From Canna indica (lineage: Eukaryota; Streptophyta; Magnoliopsida; Zingiberales; Cannaceae): a stretch of DNA of 64,000 nt. This document shows, one piece after another, positions 36,307 to 48,976 of this stretch. The notes beneath the pieces are model-generated. The model searched no databases, was not told the origin of the DNA, and was given only the letters and a program-made list of their open reading frames with translations. Position numbers and translations under genes: made by a program. The stretch spans positions 28,054,501-28,118,500 of the forward strand of contig CP136894.1 in NCBI GenBank assembly GCA_034359265.1. The letters run 5' to 3'. Position 1 is the first letter of the stretch. The number at the start of each line of letters is the position of its first letter.

Positions 36307-36941
36307 GATTTCGAATTTAAAAATTTTGAATCCAATATTTAAAATTAAAAATTTTCTCTCCCCACGGTCCGGATTTAAAAAATTTCTTGAAACTTCACAT
36401 CAAACTGAAGTTCACCCACTTTTGTTTGTTGCTTTATGATTCGTAAATACCATGTGTCAAAAATCTAAAGGGTCCTTGGGGTATGGGTTATTCGTACTAA
36501 TTTTGTCCTCAGAAAATCCACGTTGCTCTCAGGCAGACAACCACGTCTTCGCTTCCCCAGTTCTTCGTGCACTGAGTTGACAGGAACAAAACTCTGATGC
36601 CTCTCGGTTTGCCCTTGTGTTTTCTTCAACAACTAGCTCTCTGAATCCTGCAAAGGTCATTTAACGGGCATTGACACCATTTTTAAAGTCCCACCGGACC
36701 CATCACTCCCCACACGTGTCTCTGTGCATGGCGCTGTTGCTCGCGGACGTGTCCAGGCGGCGGCGGCGGTGGCTGGCGCACGACGGAGGCGCCGTTCCGC
36801 AATCTCTCTATTATTAATAAATGTTCCTTGCTACCCTTTCTTCTACTTCCGTGCCATTTCTCCCGCTTGTCCTCCTCTGGCGCTTTGCTCTGCTTCTACA
36901 TTTCCCACGGCAGAACATAAGTGGTGAACAGCTCCTTCGTA
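36307..36941 (+). promoter_or_regulatory. upstream region of the legumain gene, with G-box/ABRE-like site
   Basis: About 630 bases between the transposon and the start codon. CACACGTGTC at 36711-36720 contains a G-box core with the ABRE form ACGTGTC. The sequence becomes GC-rich near 36730-36900, probably the 5' UTR. No convincing TATA box was found. ABA or senescence control is known for some legumains but is only a guess here. Confidence 0.4.
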
Positions 36942-39900
36942 ATGGGGCGGCTTTTCCTCTTATGGGCTCTGCTATGGTCGTTTTCGTTGGCTGCCCCCTT
37001 TCCAAGAGCGCTCTCCGCCGCCCGTCGGGCGAGCGCATGGGACCCGGCTATCCGGCTGCCTACGGAGAGGACCGAGCTCGATGGGGCCGGCAATGGCATC
37101 AAGGAGGAGGACGAGGACGCGGGCGGGACGAGCTGGGCGCTTCTCGTCGCTGGTTCCAACGGTTACGGCAACTACCGCCATCAGGTTAGCCGATTTGTGA
37201 TGCGTTGTTAGATGACGAAGTATGTCACTTTTTTCGAACACGAAGAGTGGTTTATGTGCACTATACTTGGAACAGGCGGATGTGTGTCATGCTTACCGGC
37301 TGCTGAAGAGAGGAGGGCTGAAGGAGGAGAACATTGTGGTGATGATGTACGACGACATCGCCCACAACCCGCTCAATCCCCGGCCGGGGACTATCATCAA
37401 TCACCCCCAGGGCGGCGATGTTTACGCCGGAGTCCCGAAGGTGCGCCCCTGGTTCTCCTATTATGTGTTTGTTGTAATGTCTGTGTGGTTGAACAGTTTT
37501 TAACTTTATAGATATCCAGCAATGAGCTTAACTTCCTGGTTTACATACTAAGATCATAGAAATTTAGTTGTCAAATAAGGAAGATCAGTTATGATATTGA
37601 AATTGAGTTAGAACATGATAAAATTGGTATTTTAGTTCAATCAACCTTACAAATATCACCTTTCTTTAGGATTACTACTGCTTAGAACTATATTATTTTC
37701 CGAATATAAAACAATGGAAGAAAATATGCTCAGTTTTTAATACATTTATGAGTTACTTATGATTTGTTTACTGTCTTTGTAACACCTCAGATCAGTTTAA
37801 AACCCATTACCAGTTAATTTATGGTATTACTTGATTCATTTCTTAGTTAAAATTGTGATGCGTATGACTGGTGGATCATTTTTCTACTCTGTATATTCTT
37901 ATATACAGAAGGGTGGGGAAAACATGCATTATATAAACTCACAGTGAGTTTGGAAATCATATGCTTAATTATAAGTTGGAGAATAAAACAAATAATTCAT
38001 TCATGATCGAGTGATCCTTGATCCATTTTTAGTATATACTAATATCCAATTGATTTTACAGGATTACACAGGCAAGGAAGTTACTTCAGAGAATTTGTAT
38101 GCAGTGCTATTGGGAATTAAGAGCGCAGTACGTGGGGGTAGTGGAAAAGTTATTGATAGCAAACCCAATGATAGAATCTTCATTTACTATACAGATCATG
38201 GAGGCCCTGGAGTTCTCGGTAATTTCATTTCTTTTTCTTTTTTTCTTTTTGTTAATTATACACTCAATAGAAGTTCACCATCAAGTGGATGAATTAACTG
38301 ACTTGTACTTTCTGGTCTAGGCATGCCGAACATGCCATTTGTTTTCGCTGTGGATTTTATTGAGGTGTTGAAGAAGAAACATGCAATGAATACCTACAAA
38401 AATATGGTAAGAAGACTAAATTGGATGAATATGCATTTTTTACAATAGAAAAGATGCGATGTGTGATATGAATGAGTAGGTTATCTATGTGGAAGCATGT
38501 GAGAGTGGAAGTATATTTGAAGGACTAATGCCAAAAGATATCAATATATACGTAACAACAGCATCAAATGCCGACGAAAGCAGTTGGGGAACATATTGTC
38601 CTGGAATGGATCCTGCTCCACCTCCGGAGTATTTTACCTGCCTTGGAGATTTGTACAGTGTTGCATGGATGGAGGACAGGTATATTCTCATTATGGAGAT
38701 ATATCCACTTTCTTCCTAGTCCATGTACAAGTGTGCAGTAAGCTTAGCTGAATTATTAACATGAAAAGTTTCTTGTTTCGAAATGCTGATTTCACATTGC
38801 ATATTTGTTTTTCTTTTCTGAGAAAACTGGAGGGGCAATTTGTTGAACTTGTTTTTCTTTTCTTGTTTGGAAATGCTGATTTCACATTGCATGTTGAAGA
38901 AGTTTTGTTGAACTTGTTTCATATGATTGTCTTTCGGATACCTATATATGATATGGAGGATTTTTTTCCAATGAAAGTGGCTCTATTGTCTTAAGAGCCA
39001 ACTGCCATTTAGAAATTGTCAAGTTATTTTTATACTTGATCCATAACTACGACGAATACCTTAGTTATCATACATCTTCACTTAGGAACTTTTAGTCATC
39101 ATGATATACTTTGTTCAATTAATAAGGTCTTATTTTTTAGTAGTTCTAAAAAATCTTTGCTATCAATAATCAAATGCTCTAATTCATCGTAGCTAATGCA
39201 TAAACAAGAGGCATAGCAAGCACAAATACTTCCAGACCTGACTTTCACTAATATTGTGTTTAACCAGACATCATAGAGACCTTTTCTTCAGGAAATTATA
39301 TAAAGGGAAAAGGTACAAAAATACTCCTAACGTTTTCTCATGGGTACAAAAATGTCCCTAATATTTTTTTGGGATAAAAAATACCCCTTATGTTATAGAA
39401 TTGGGTACAAAAATGCCTCTATAGGTAAACGGTGTTAATTGAGAGATAACGGAGCTGACGTGACCGATGACTGGGACCGATGACGTGGACATGTGGCGCG
39501 CATGCAGGCCAAGATGTTCTCACGGGTACTAAAATGCCTCTGACGTTTTTTCACGGGTACAAAAATGCCCCTAACGTTTTCTCACAGGTACAAAAATGTC
39601 CATAACGTTTTCTCACGGGTACTAAAATACCCCTAACATTTGTTTTGGACCTAAAATACCCCTGAGGTTATTGAAAATGGTACAAAAATGACACCAAGTT
39701 AACTTCTGTTATGTGAGACTTAACAGAAATGTCGTGGATATTGATAGAGATGTTAACTTTACACGTGGTGCACATGCAGATAACAACTTTCCACGCAACC
39801 GTAGGGGTGAATAAAACAAATTAAAAATTCGATTAATTAAAAAAATGGTTTGAATTCGAACCAAATTTTTCGATTAATCGATTTGATGGTTTCGGTTTCA

Positions 39901-42900
39901 GTTTTTATTTTCTAAATTTTTAGTTTTCGATTTCAGTTTCGATTTCTTATGTGTTGCTTACGTAACAAGTTGCTCTCTGCATATGCGCCACGTGTAAAGT
40001 CAACATCTTTGTCAACATTTATAATATCTCCGTTAAATCTTACCTAACAAAAGTTAGTCTGATGTCATTTTTGTACAATTTTCAATAACCTTAGGGGTAT
40101 TTTAGGTTCAAAACAAACATTAGGGGTATTTTAGTACCCGTGAGAAAACGTTAGGAGTATTTTTGTACCCGTAAGAAAACGTCAGGAGTATTTTTGTACC
40201 CGTGAGAAAACGTCAGGGGCATTTTTGTTACGCCCCGCCTAGGCTTTGATACCAAGTTGTTACGCCCCGCCTAGGCTTATCCCTCTGTAAGGGACCTCAC
40301 CTAGGGAGGGTGCAACTAGCAACAATAATAATAACAAGTGGATTGAATTTAAATTACAACCAGATTCCAAGGCAAATGTTCAACAAGATAATAAATAATG
40401 AAAGTTCAACGGTCCATATATGAACAAAGGAATTCAACTTTAGTCCAAAATCTAAACAAGTTTAAAAGACAATAGGAATAGACAATTCGACTAATAAAAT
40501 AGGAAACTAAGACAAGGTGCGGAAGACATCTCCTCCTCCAAACTCTAGTTACCCCAAAAGGAAATACCGTCATACCTGAGGATCTGAGGCAAAAACAACA
40601 AACATCAGCAAAAGGCTGAGTAGGATTGCAACAAGATGCTATGATGCCATGTATATGAAAGATAAGATTCAACAGTTTATTTGATGCTCCTACACCAACA
40701 ACTATGTCAACTATTCTCTACATGAATATATATGGTCATAGACCCAATTAAAAGCGTAGTGGACATTGGGTTTCCCCCGCACTCTCGCACCCCGAGAGTG
40801 GCACCTCAAGCCTGCTCTAGCTAGAGATGCGACTATCCAAAAATGGTAGTCCGCCGACGTCTAACACTTCGACGCACACACACCCCGTGTGGTAAATAGG
40901 TGATCACCGGTGTCACTTGCCCTACACCTTAGGCAATATATCAACAGTGTCCAGGGCTATAGCCCAAAATTAGATCAACTATGCATCTTGTTAACAACTA
41001 TACTACTGCAATTCAACTAATATAATGCTAGTAGTCATGTCATCATATATGAATTAAATATATAATCAACAGCATAAGGCATGCAACATTTATACTAGCA
41101 TCCTCAACTAATATGCATATAAAAACATCATGCTGGCAACATGTATCAACAAAATATGCATAAAGAGCTCCAACGGTAGTAGATATCAATTTTCAATGGA
41201 ATAGAACAACAAGATATATTTCGACATAGGGTAACAACCAATCTAGGATGAGATTCACCTTATCAACTACCATAACAACCAAACAACTCGGGTTGAAACC
41301 ATGAAAACCGATAAAATAATATTTTTCGACTCGGCACAAAAAACGAGGCAATAAACACATACTTTTTTCAAGATCTGAAAGTCGAATGGCGAAACTGACC
41401 CCACCAGTGAATTCGGGGCGCCGAGAAGGTACAATTTTATATATAATACGACTATATTTGATAACTCTAAGACCTCAAAACAATATTTAGAATGATATAT
41501 AAAATACCTTAAGTACTACTTGATAAATTACTGCTATTAATCTTTGAAACAGTGCTACAAACCTATATAATACAGCTACACCTATCATATACCCACATCA
41601 GCGAATATCAACATAAATCAATATATATCAGCATGTAACACTGTTATTAAGATCATAACAATGCTACCAAGAGTATAACACCGCTATATTTAAACCCATT
41701 CATCTTCCCGCACCTAAGTTTCTCTATATCCCTCTACCCGTCGCCATCCCTACCAGTCGCCAACCCCGACCATCCCGGCCGATCGGATCGCCGGAGAAGC
41801 CTGACGCCGGCGCCCTCGACTTCGCCGGCGCTCTACGAACCGGCGACGACGAAAACAAGGGGCGGCGGTCCAGATCGGGGGCGATCACGCCCCCCTCCTG
41901 CGCGACACTGCGCCCTTGCGCGGTTTCGCCGTGGCGACTCGCTGCGCTGCACCTGACGGCGACGCACCCAACGGCGGTATCGTGCCCGACTACAATGCGC
42001 TGCGCTGCTGTGCAGTCGCCCATCGCACGAGCAACGTTCAATCGAGCGCGATCCGACTTTGTTAAGGTTGATGGAGCCGATCGGATCTTCCAATCCCTAT
42101 CCGCCGACTGCTCGGACCACAAGCAATCTGCCGACTTGAGACGACGACACAAAATAACTCGATTCACAATAACATCTCAGATCCAGAAATTTTAACACGT
42201 AAAAATACACCAAATCTCGAAGGAACGACAAGAGATTTCAGATTTGAAAATCTACCGAAATATCCACGGCAATCTCATCCCAAACCGAGGTTACTCTATA
42301 CGAAACGAAGGAGGAGGATGGGAATCCTACTTGAAAACTCCTCCGAACTCTAATTCACCGGAGTCTTCTACTGCCGCCGCACGTCACGCTCCTCCGCCGG
42401 AGTCTTCACCGAAATCTCACTCTTTTCCATAGCTTACTATTAACTCTACTATTTTGTAATATAGATATTTTACGAGTCATCAACAGTAGGTGTTTGACAA
42501 TATGGTTGTGTCAATAATTTATCTATGTTAAAAATCTCCAAGTGGAAAAACAATCATTACCTTATATGATAATTTCTTGTCATTCTAGAGCATGTTTGTT
42601 TCATAGGATAAAAGGGATAGCATAAGGGATGGATTTATATCCATTGTTTGTTTAGTGCATGAATCGGAAGAAAATAAGATTAAAAGAATATAAAATTAAT
42701 ATTATATCCGATGTATATTGGATTTAAAAAATTCTTATCCAATACTCCCTCATTTAATATCCTTTTCTATCCACGAAAGCAAACATACCACCTATAGATA
42801 GTTTCTTATATGTTACCTGGTTAAGAGACTCAAAGGGAAAAATCATAACCAAAGAAATATTGCCACTTGAGTAGCATATACATTAATAGTTCATGCAGAG

Positions 42901-44394
42901 AAGAGAAGAGAGAAATATTTTATATTTCCTTTGCGTATTATGATAGGTAGTATATCATAAATTCAGAAGTTTTTCTCTGCTACAAATATCTCTACATTAG
43001 TTTTTGAGAGAAACTAATTCCTTATGTTTGGTCTTTAGCTAAATATAATTCCTTTTGTTAGTTTATCCTTTTATGAATGTTGTGAACAAGTGAGAGAAGT
43101 ATGTTTCATTGTTTCATTTTCTTTTCTGTTTCTTTTTTTTTCCTCTGTCCGTTTCTGCTTGAAAGAGTGACTCTGTAGAGCAATTTTTTCCCTCTGTTTC
43201 TTTCCTGTTTCTTAGCAGCTGAGGCTTTTGGTAAATATAACCCTATGTTAAACAAGACAACTACAACATTTTTTTGCACTTCTTGTTTCTTGCTTCTTGC
43301 AGTGAAACTCACAATCTAAAGGAGACTGTAAGCAAACAGTATGAAGCGGTTAGTTCTTCATAAAGCTAAGTTTAACTGAAATTCAACAGCCTAGTGTTCA
43401 CCTCAATCTGATCATACATGGAGACTAATTACTTAATTACTGTTTCATCAGGTGAAGGAAAGAACTTCAAACTACAACTCATATGGTATAGGATCCCATG
43501 TGATGGAGTATGGAGACAAGAACATCAAATCCGAGAAGCTATATCTTTACCAAGGCTTTGATCCAGCTTACATTAGTGAGAATGGCCTTAGACAAAGGAT
43601 GCAGATGGGTGCAATCAATCAGAGGGATGCTGATCTTCTCTACTTGTGGAAAAGAGTGAGATTTTAAATATACTATTTGGTGAATTCCTTGCAGTTTAAT
43701 TTTCATGTGATATAAATGATAATACAGACATTCTTAGAAAATTAGGTTTGCAAGAAAAACTAATTAGAAACCATTAGATTGAAGCTACCTACCTATTTTC
43801 GTCATTTATTCAGATGCAAAATAAGGTATCTAGACATGTTTTTGATGATTTCCTTTATCAACATATTTGATGTTTTTGATAACATGATGAAGTACTTTAT
43901 AAGTCCTAGGACTTTCGGTAAACACTATTTTGGTTTGATTCTGACCGAAATAGTTCATTAGTCTCTAGAAAATGCATCTGTATTAATTAAGTAAAATATT
44001 ATTACAAACATGGTTTGATCATGATTGAAATAGTAAATTATTTTCTAGATAAGGCATATGTAAATTTATGTGTTGGAAGAGTGTTTTTTATATTTGCATT
44101 TAGAATCTGGCAGCTCATCCATTTGCTTGCGCATCTATTATTTGTACTTTAGAGTGATCTCATTATTATTTTGTGATAGTACGAACAATTGAATGAAAGT
44201 TCAGGAGGGAAGAAGATCTTCATGGAGATTACAGAAGTCATGGTGCACAGAATGCATCTTGATCAAAGCATTGACATGATAGGGAAGTTAATTTTTGGAT
44301 CAAACAGAGGTCCTTCCATCCTGGGGGCCACCAGATCATCTGGTCAACCTCTGGTTGATGATTGGGATTGTTTGAAATCAATGGTAGGGTTATC

Positions 44395-44425
<31 letters not shown>

Positions 44426-44689
44426 ACTTGATAGTCTACATTTAGATTTTCTTTTCCTATCAGTATTCATCCTTTAATTTATTATATGTGAAACGATAAT
44501 TTTCAGGTTCTAGTATTTGAATCTCATTGTGGTTCGTTGACACAATATGGTATGAAACACATGCGAGCATTCGCGAACTTATGCAACCGAGGCATCTCCA
44601 AGGAATTGCTGGAGGAAGCCAGTGTTAACAGCTGTAGAAACTATATTTCAGCTATGTGGAGTCCATCTATCAGAGGGTTTAGTGCCTAA
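36942..44689 (+). CDS. VPE: legumain / vacuolar processing enzyme (asparaginyl endopeptidase)
   Basis: Complete C13 cysteine protease precursor that cleaves after Asn/Asp in the vacuole. Exons: 36942-37184, 37276-37440, 38062-38218, 38321-38406, 38480-38679, 43303-43348, 43452-43655, 44180-44383, 44507-44689. Total is 1488 nt, 495 aa, with matching phases and GT-AG borders. Residues 1-25 are a signal peptide. '[15 protein letters not shown]' and '[18 protein letters not shown]' are family hallmarks. Catalytic His is H182 in 'TDHGGPG'; catalytic Cys is C224 in 'EACESGS'. 'SSWGTYCPG' and '[13 protein letters not shown]' follow, then the C-terminal prodomain with '[15 protein letters not shown]'. 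The nine-exon layout and length are typical of plant VPEs. Exons 1-2 are GC-rich, the rest AT-rich. Intron 5 (4.6 kb) holds a foldback repeat, LTR fragment and MITE. No defect is visible. Confidence 0.95.
37441..38061. other. legumain intron 2
   Basis: AT-rich, with an unusual donor (GTGCGC) but a normal acceptor. Nothing else recognised. Confidence 0.6.
39312..40229. mobile_element. foldback element with reiterated 'ACAAAAATGCCCCTAACG' words
   Basis: The left part (39312-39790) repeats GGTACAAAAATGYCCCTAACGTTTTCTCACG with variations. The right part (39960-40229) carries the inverse words, and the inner arms also pair (GCACATGCAGATAACAA near 39771 against the inverse near 39965). The centre is AT-rich. 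Transcribed, it would form a long hairpin. Element class is unclear (Mutator- or foldback-like); target duplication not found. Lies in legumain intron 5. Confidence 0.7.
40226..42440 (-). mobile_element. LTR fragment with adjoining primer-binding site (Gypsy-like)
   Basis: TGTTACGCCCCGCCTAGGC occurs at 40226 and again at 40258. Between them is TTTGATACCAAG, the complement of the initiator-Met primer site TGGTATCAAA. Read on the minus strand this is LTR end, then primer site, then a second short copy of the LTR end. Upstream on that strand are AT-rich DNA and a GC-rich, CGCCGGCG-bearing stretch (42430-41720), like the long LTRs of plant chromoviruses. The other LTR end is not identifiable. ORFs across 41724-42195 are compositional. 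Confidence 0.55.
42590..42789. mobile_element. MITE of about 200 bp
   Basis: Left end GCATGTTTGTTTCATAGGATA; the right end read inversely is GGTATGTTTGCTTTCGTGGATA. AT-rich and non-coding, in legumain intron 5. The superfamily is unclear because no convincing target duplication is visible. Confidence 0.6.
43656..44179. other. legumain intron 7
   Basis: AT-rich, nothing recognised. Confidence 0.6.
44390..44428. repeat. (CT)n microsatellite just after legumain exon 8
   Basis: CT dinucleotides with two CCC interruptions, seven bases after the donor site of intron 8. Confidence 0.9.
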
Positions 44690-45129
44690 ATGTCTATATT
44701 ACTTTGTACTCTAAGTTGGCCAAACTCGCTTGAATCAAGAAACTGCCCCTACTATATGTTCATGAACTTTGCAATAAATCTATAATAGATGCAGATGATC
44801 GTGTAGTTTATAAATAGCATTATCCCTTTTCAATTTTGCATTATTTCATGTTCGTAATTGCATCGAGTAATTAATTGTCAGAGAACCCAGTTAAGAATAC
44901 TCAAATCAATAATTCTTGTCCTTCTGTTACTTTGGGGGAGAAAAAGATGTTCTGCTGTTGGTGAACAAAAGAGGGACATGTTTGCTTGTGTTAGCCGACA
45001 GATCTGAAACTATTGGAAGGAAGCAATTAATGCACAGCTGCTTGCAGCAGTTGGTAGCTCTTTTCCTCCCCCTGTGTTCTTCATGTGCTGCTTTTCTCTT
45101 CTCTTAGTGCTTCAGCAGCATAAGAAAGT
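44690..45129. other. convergent intergenic region between legumain and PDLP genes
   Basis: Holds both 3' UTRs. The small open frame at 44916-45107 has no family signature. Confidence 0.5.
44773..44778 (+). terminator. poly(A) signal of the legumain gene
   Basis: AATAAA 84 bases after the stop codon. Confidence 0.5.
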
Positions 45130-47187
45130 TTACCTTAGCATGAAATATAAGCACAAATACCATGTCGTCGAAGCAGCAGATGGAGGATCAACCTGTGTGC
45201 AGGAAGAATATATTCCATTAGAAATGAGAGATCCGGAGCTAAAAAGGTGATTTATAGAAAGAAAGGGATTGGGGAACTTGCACGTTCTTCTGAGAAAAGA
45301 GAGGAAGACCACAATAAGGGCTAGTCCTGCCAAGATGCCCACAATTATTGCCACAGTTCTTCCAATGTCATCATCTGAGTAATCTGCCACTCGTAGGCAT
45401 ATACAATTAAGCTAAATTGGGCAATTACAATAAAAGAATGAAGTAGGATTCTGTTGGTTTGGCTTTTGAGGGCAATTAAAAGAAGAATAATGATTTTGGT
45501 GAATTGATTCTCATTGCTATATAGTGGACTTGGAGGGCTTCCATTCTTTAAGAACAAATGGACAAAGTAGGCTAGATTTGGAGTGAGAAAACATATCCTG
45601 GTTCTGGTTGTTGATTGTAAAATAATAGTACAACTACAACCCTACTTTAAATTCAAGTGGGTGGAGTGAGATTAATGCAGTTGTCAATGTTTTTTCATAA
45701 AATAAAAGGCAAAGTACAATATATTTAAGTGATTTTAATTTATATACTTGTAATAAGGAAAAGTATAAACATACAAGGTAATGGCAAAAGTAATATCTAC
45801 AAAGCAGATCATCAAGACAGTGGACCAAAATTAAGTCAACATCTAGAATTTTCTTGCTCCTTGAAGAGGAGGTTTAGTGTAGGAATCCTTTTTGGACTTG
45901 ACTACACTAAAATTAAGAGGCAAAAGCTATGCTAATATAAAGCTTAGGTTTTCAGAATAGAGTAAGACTGTTCTTATCTGCTACTCAGGAATAATGCAAC
46001 TTTATTTCAGAAACGAGTAGACTCTTCAGGCATCACTTCCCTTTTTATCTGAAACTAATCCTTTCCCACTCTCTTTATTCTCTTCTTTTTATGCACTATC
46101 AACCCTTAATAAATGTTAGATCTTAAATCTCAACCTCTATTACAAATATGCTTTATGTGAACGTCTGTAACTACTATATATCTTTTCCTAAATAAAGAAG
46201 GAGCTTCATTTACTTTTCTATTGAAGAACTAACTTGCTATTATATTTATTTAAGTCTCTCATACCTTCATCACATATTCACCTCTAAACCAATAAACAAA
46301 GATACTGCAAGAAATCATCATATTTTTAGGTCAGAAAATAAATTTTATTTTGTGGGGACTAACATTTTTATATTATCGTGGTGCAATCCAACTCGATTAA
46401 TTTTCCGCCAAGAAATTATATATATAAATATAATGCATTATCCACAAAGTAAAGAAAGATTAAACAACATACCTGAAGATGACCGCAAGTAATGGCCGGA
46501 AGCCCAGTACCTGGCGTAGCACTGCGCCAAGTAGACGTCAGCCGCCAGCGCCGAGCCGCACGCGTTCTTCAGCTGCCCCACCGCCTGCGCCAGGCACGCC
46601 GAGCAGTCGGCGGCGTTCAGGTCGCCGAGGCACTGCACGTACCCTTGCACCGTGCCGGAGCTGCTCACCCGGAAGCTTACCGCGTTCTGCAGATCAGCCA
46701 GCACGTCGTCCCGCCGCCGGAAGAACTCGCCGTCGTCGCTCGAGCTCGCGCTGCACTTGCGGTACACCATCGTGGTGTCCGGCTTCCCCAAGAAGTCCTC
46801 GTTGCTGTACCGCACGAAGCATCCGTCGAGCTGCAGCGACGCCGCGAACGAGTCGGCGCACACGAGATTGAGTTGCCCCACTGCGCTCTGCACGCAGGCC
46901 GAGCAATCGGCGGGGCTGAGGTCGTTCCGGCACTGGTAGAGCCCGTAGGCGGCCGAACCGTCGCCGTCGCCGGAGCGGTAACTGTTGTAGGAAGCCTGTG
47001 CAGCGCCGGAGACGATGGAGGTGAGGAGCGGGTTGAGATTGTTCTGGAACGGGGAGTTAGCGTCATACTTAGATGGCGAGCAGCCGGCGTAGATGAAGGA
47101 GGCGGCTCCGGCCAATTGCTTGGTGTTGTGAGGGAAGAGAAGGTTCAGTAGGAAGAAGAAGAAGAGGAACATGATGGTGTTCTCCAT
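45130..47187 (-). CDS. plasmodesmata-located protein (DUF26 x2, cysteine-rich repeat secretory protein)
   Basis: Type I membrane protein of the PDLP family, which sits at plasmodesmata and influences callose and cell-to-cell movement. Exon 1 is 47187-46473 (715 nt, ending in a GTATGT donor). Exon 2 is 45383-45130 as open to the first stop, giving 322 aa. Residues 1-29 form a hydrophobic signal peptide. Two DUF26 domains each carry C-X8-C-X2-C ('CRNDLSPADCSAC' and 'CLGDLNAADCSAC'). Exon 2 encodes 'DDDIGRT' then the membrane helix 'VAIIVGILAGLALIVVFLSFL' and a basic stop-transfer. PDLP tails are usually very short, so the last about 45 residues may not be genuine; another small 3' exon is possible. 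Exon 1 is strongly GC-rich. Convergent with the legumain. Confidence 0.88.
45384..46472. other. PDLP intron 1
   Basis: AT-rich intron of about 1.1 kb with no recognisable insertion. Confidence 0.6.
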
Positions 47188-48394
47188 GCTCGTGCAGTGG
47201 AAGGAGAGAAATCAGCGTAGAGCGATTATTTAGCTTTCTTTAGGGTGGGAGTGGAATTTGTCTTTTGAATTCTGTACATGGCTAGGTGCGGAGTGGTTGC
47301 TTTTCTATCCTTGTCCATGTGGGCCACTAAACAAAAGAGAAAGGGTGGTCATTTCCCTTCCCCTTGAGATGTAATAATTACACTGATAACTTTGCACAGC
47401 AGTACAGGAATGGTTTCCTAGTTTACACTCTCAAAGTCTCAATGGCGAAGAAGAAGAAGAAGAGAAGGACATGACCAGGATTCTTTGGCAAAAGTTAAAA
47501 GGAGTTCACTTCACTTGAATAGAGATTTTGATATGCCGATCACAGCTTAGAACATGTTTCTTGACCAGGCCCTCCCAGCACAGGTACCGGTCAATGGTCC
47601 AAGCTGCTGCTGCTTCTGCTGCACGGAAATTAAAGCGCCATGGTACTGCAATGATAAGATATAGCAGAATGATTCCTGTGATTTCATCAATGCGAGAAAA
47701 AGAATATAAGAATCCAAAGAGCGAAAAAGTGCTTCTTTAGATCAAATGTATAGGATTCTCTGGTTTTCGAAACGTAGGAAATACTTTAACCCCCCGGGCA
47801 AAAGATTTCTTTTCTTTTCCTCTGGCTAAAGTGGCGATTAATGGCTCAGATTCAAATTGTATCGATTTCTATGTCAGGTTGCCGTGTCAGAGATTTATGC
47901 ACGCATTATTATATTTCTTGGTTTCTTGCTGTGTACTCACTATTTTTGGTCCGCCAATAGCACAAGAGAAGTACGGCGTTCTCAGATAACGCTTCAGCTT
48001 TGGGGAAGTATGACCGGCAGCTGTCTTGCGGAGCAGCTGACATTGGCAATTGATCGAACACTTGTAGCGCAAGTGTGTGTGAAAATTAAGCTGGGGAAAT
48101 ATTCTTCAAACTGGAACCTGGTGATGATATTGAGTCTCATAAAATTAAATTGGACGATATACTTTGAAACTTTGTCTTATATTTCTAGAGGGGCAAATCA
48201 TTTCGTTAATTCCTGAAGAATACAATCATATGCTATTCGCATTCACAACCTTGATTTATTCATTTTATTATATATAAATATCATTATTCATACACAATAC
48301 ATAAACATAACACATAATTTAAAAATTACCACTCTTCTTAATGAGTTTATATAATCTAAGAAATTATCAACTATATAGTAGGAGAAATTACTCT
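47188..48394. other. upstream region of PDLP and LINE 3' flank
   Basis: No gene found. Open frames at 47528 and 47857 show no known motif. 48320-48375 resembles 56021-56075 on the other side of the LINE. Confidence 0.45.
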
Positions 48395-48470
48395 TTTTTT
48401 TTTCAATATATATATATATATAACTTTTTTTTCCAAAAAAATTAGAAACTAGGAGAAGTCACTATCCATA

Positions 48471-48976
48471 CTAGTAGAGGGTGGAGAGTATAATAGATCC
48501 ATGATCTTGTATTCCTCGTCTCTTACCAATACAGGTATATATATGTTCCCCTTTCGTTTCACTAACTTTATTACCAACTTTAATAGCAGCCTTACTTACG
48601 GCCTTACAATTTATATGAGTTTCATCCCTATATAGAGATACAATGCACTCTTGCTCTTCAAGAGAGTTTACATGTATTGATTTATTATTACATTCAAAAG
48701 CTATATTAGATAAGTCGTGAGCCTCTTCATTCTTTTCCCTGCTGATGTGAATCCATCTTTTTACCTTACACTTCATACCTAGCTTCCAGATCAAGTTCAC
48801 TAATCCAATTAATCTCCATGGAACTCTTGTTTTCTTGCAAAGTATGTTGACTGCAACTTGGCAATCCGACATCACTGAAAAGTTCATCTTTCCTTTTTTC
48901 CTAACATTGTCCAATCCGAACCATATTGATTTTAGTTCTGCTTGAAGTGGATCCTCTGCAGTTTCAGTTGAAGTCG
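48471..48976 (-). pseudogene. LINE RNase H C-terminal part, beyond the insertion
   Basis: The minus strand resumes the domain with 'VAISTSTETAEDPLQAELK', then 'SDCQVAVNIL' and 'WIHISREKNEEAHDLSNIA', the closing motifs of plant LINE RNase H. It fits directly onto the part ending at 50420. Confidence 0.8.

Noticed and set aside
41724..42195. 147-aa minus-strand frame
   Set aside because: Arg/Ala-rich, lies in the GC-rich part of an LTR fragment; no domain.
46479..47151. Long plus-strand open frames opposite PDLP exon 1
   Set aside because: Arg/Pro/Ala-rich shadows of a GC-rich exon on the other strand.
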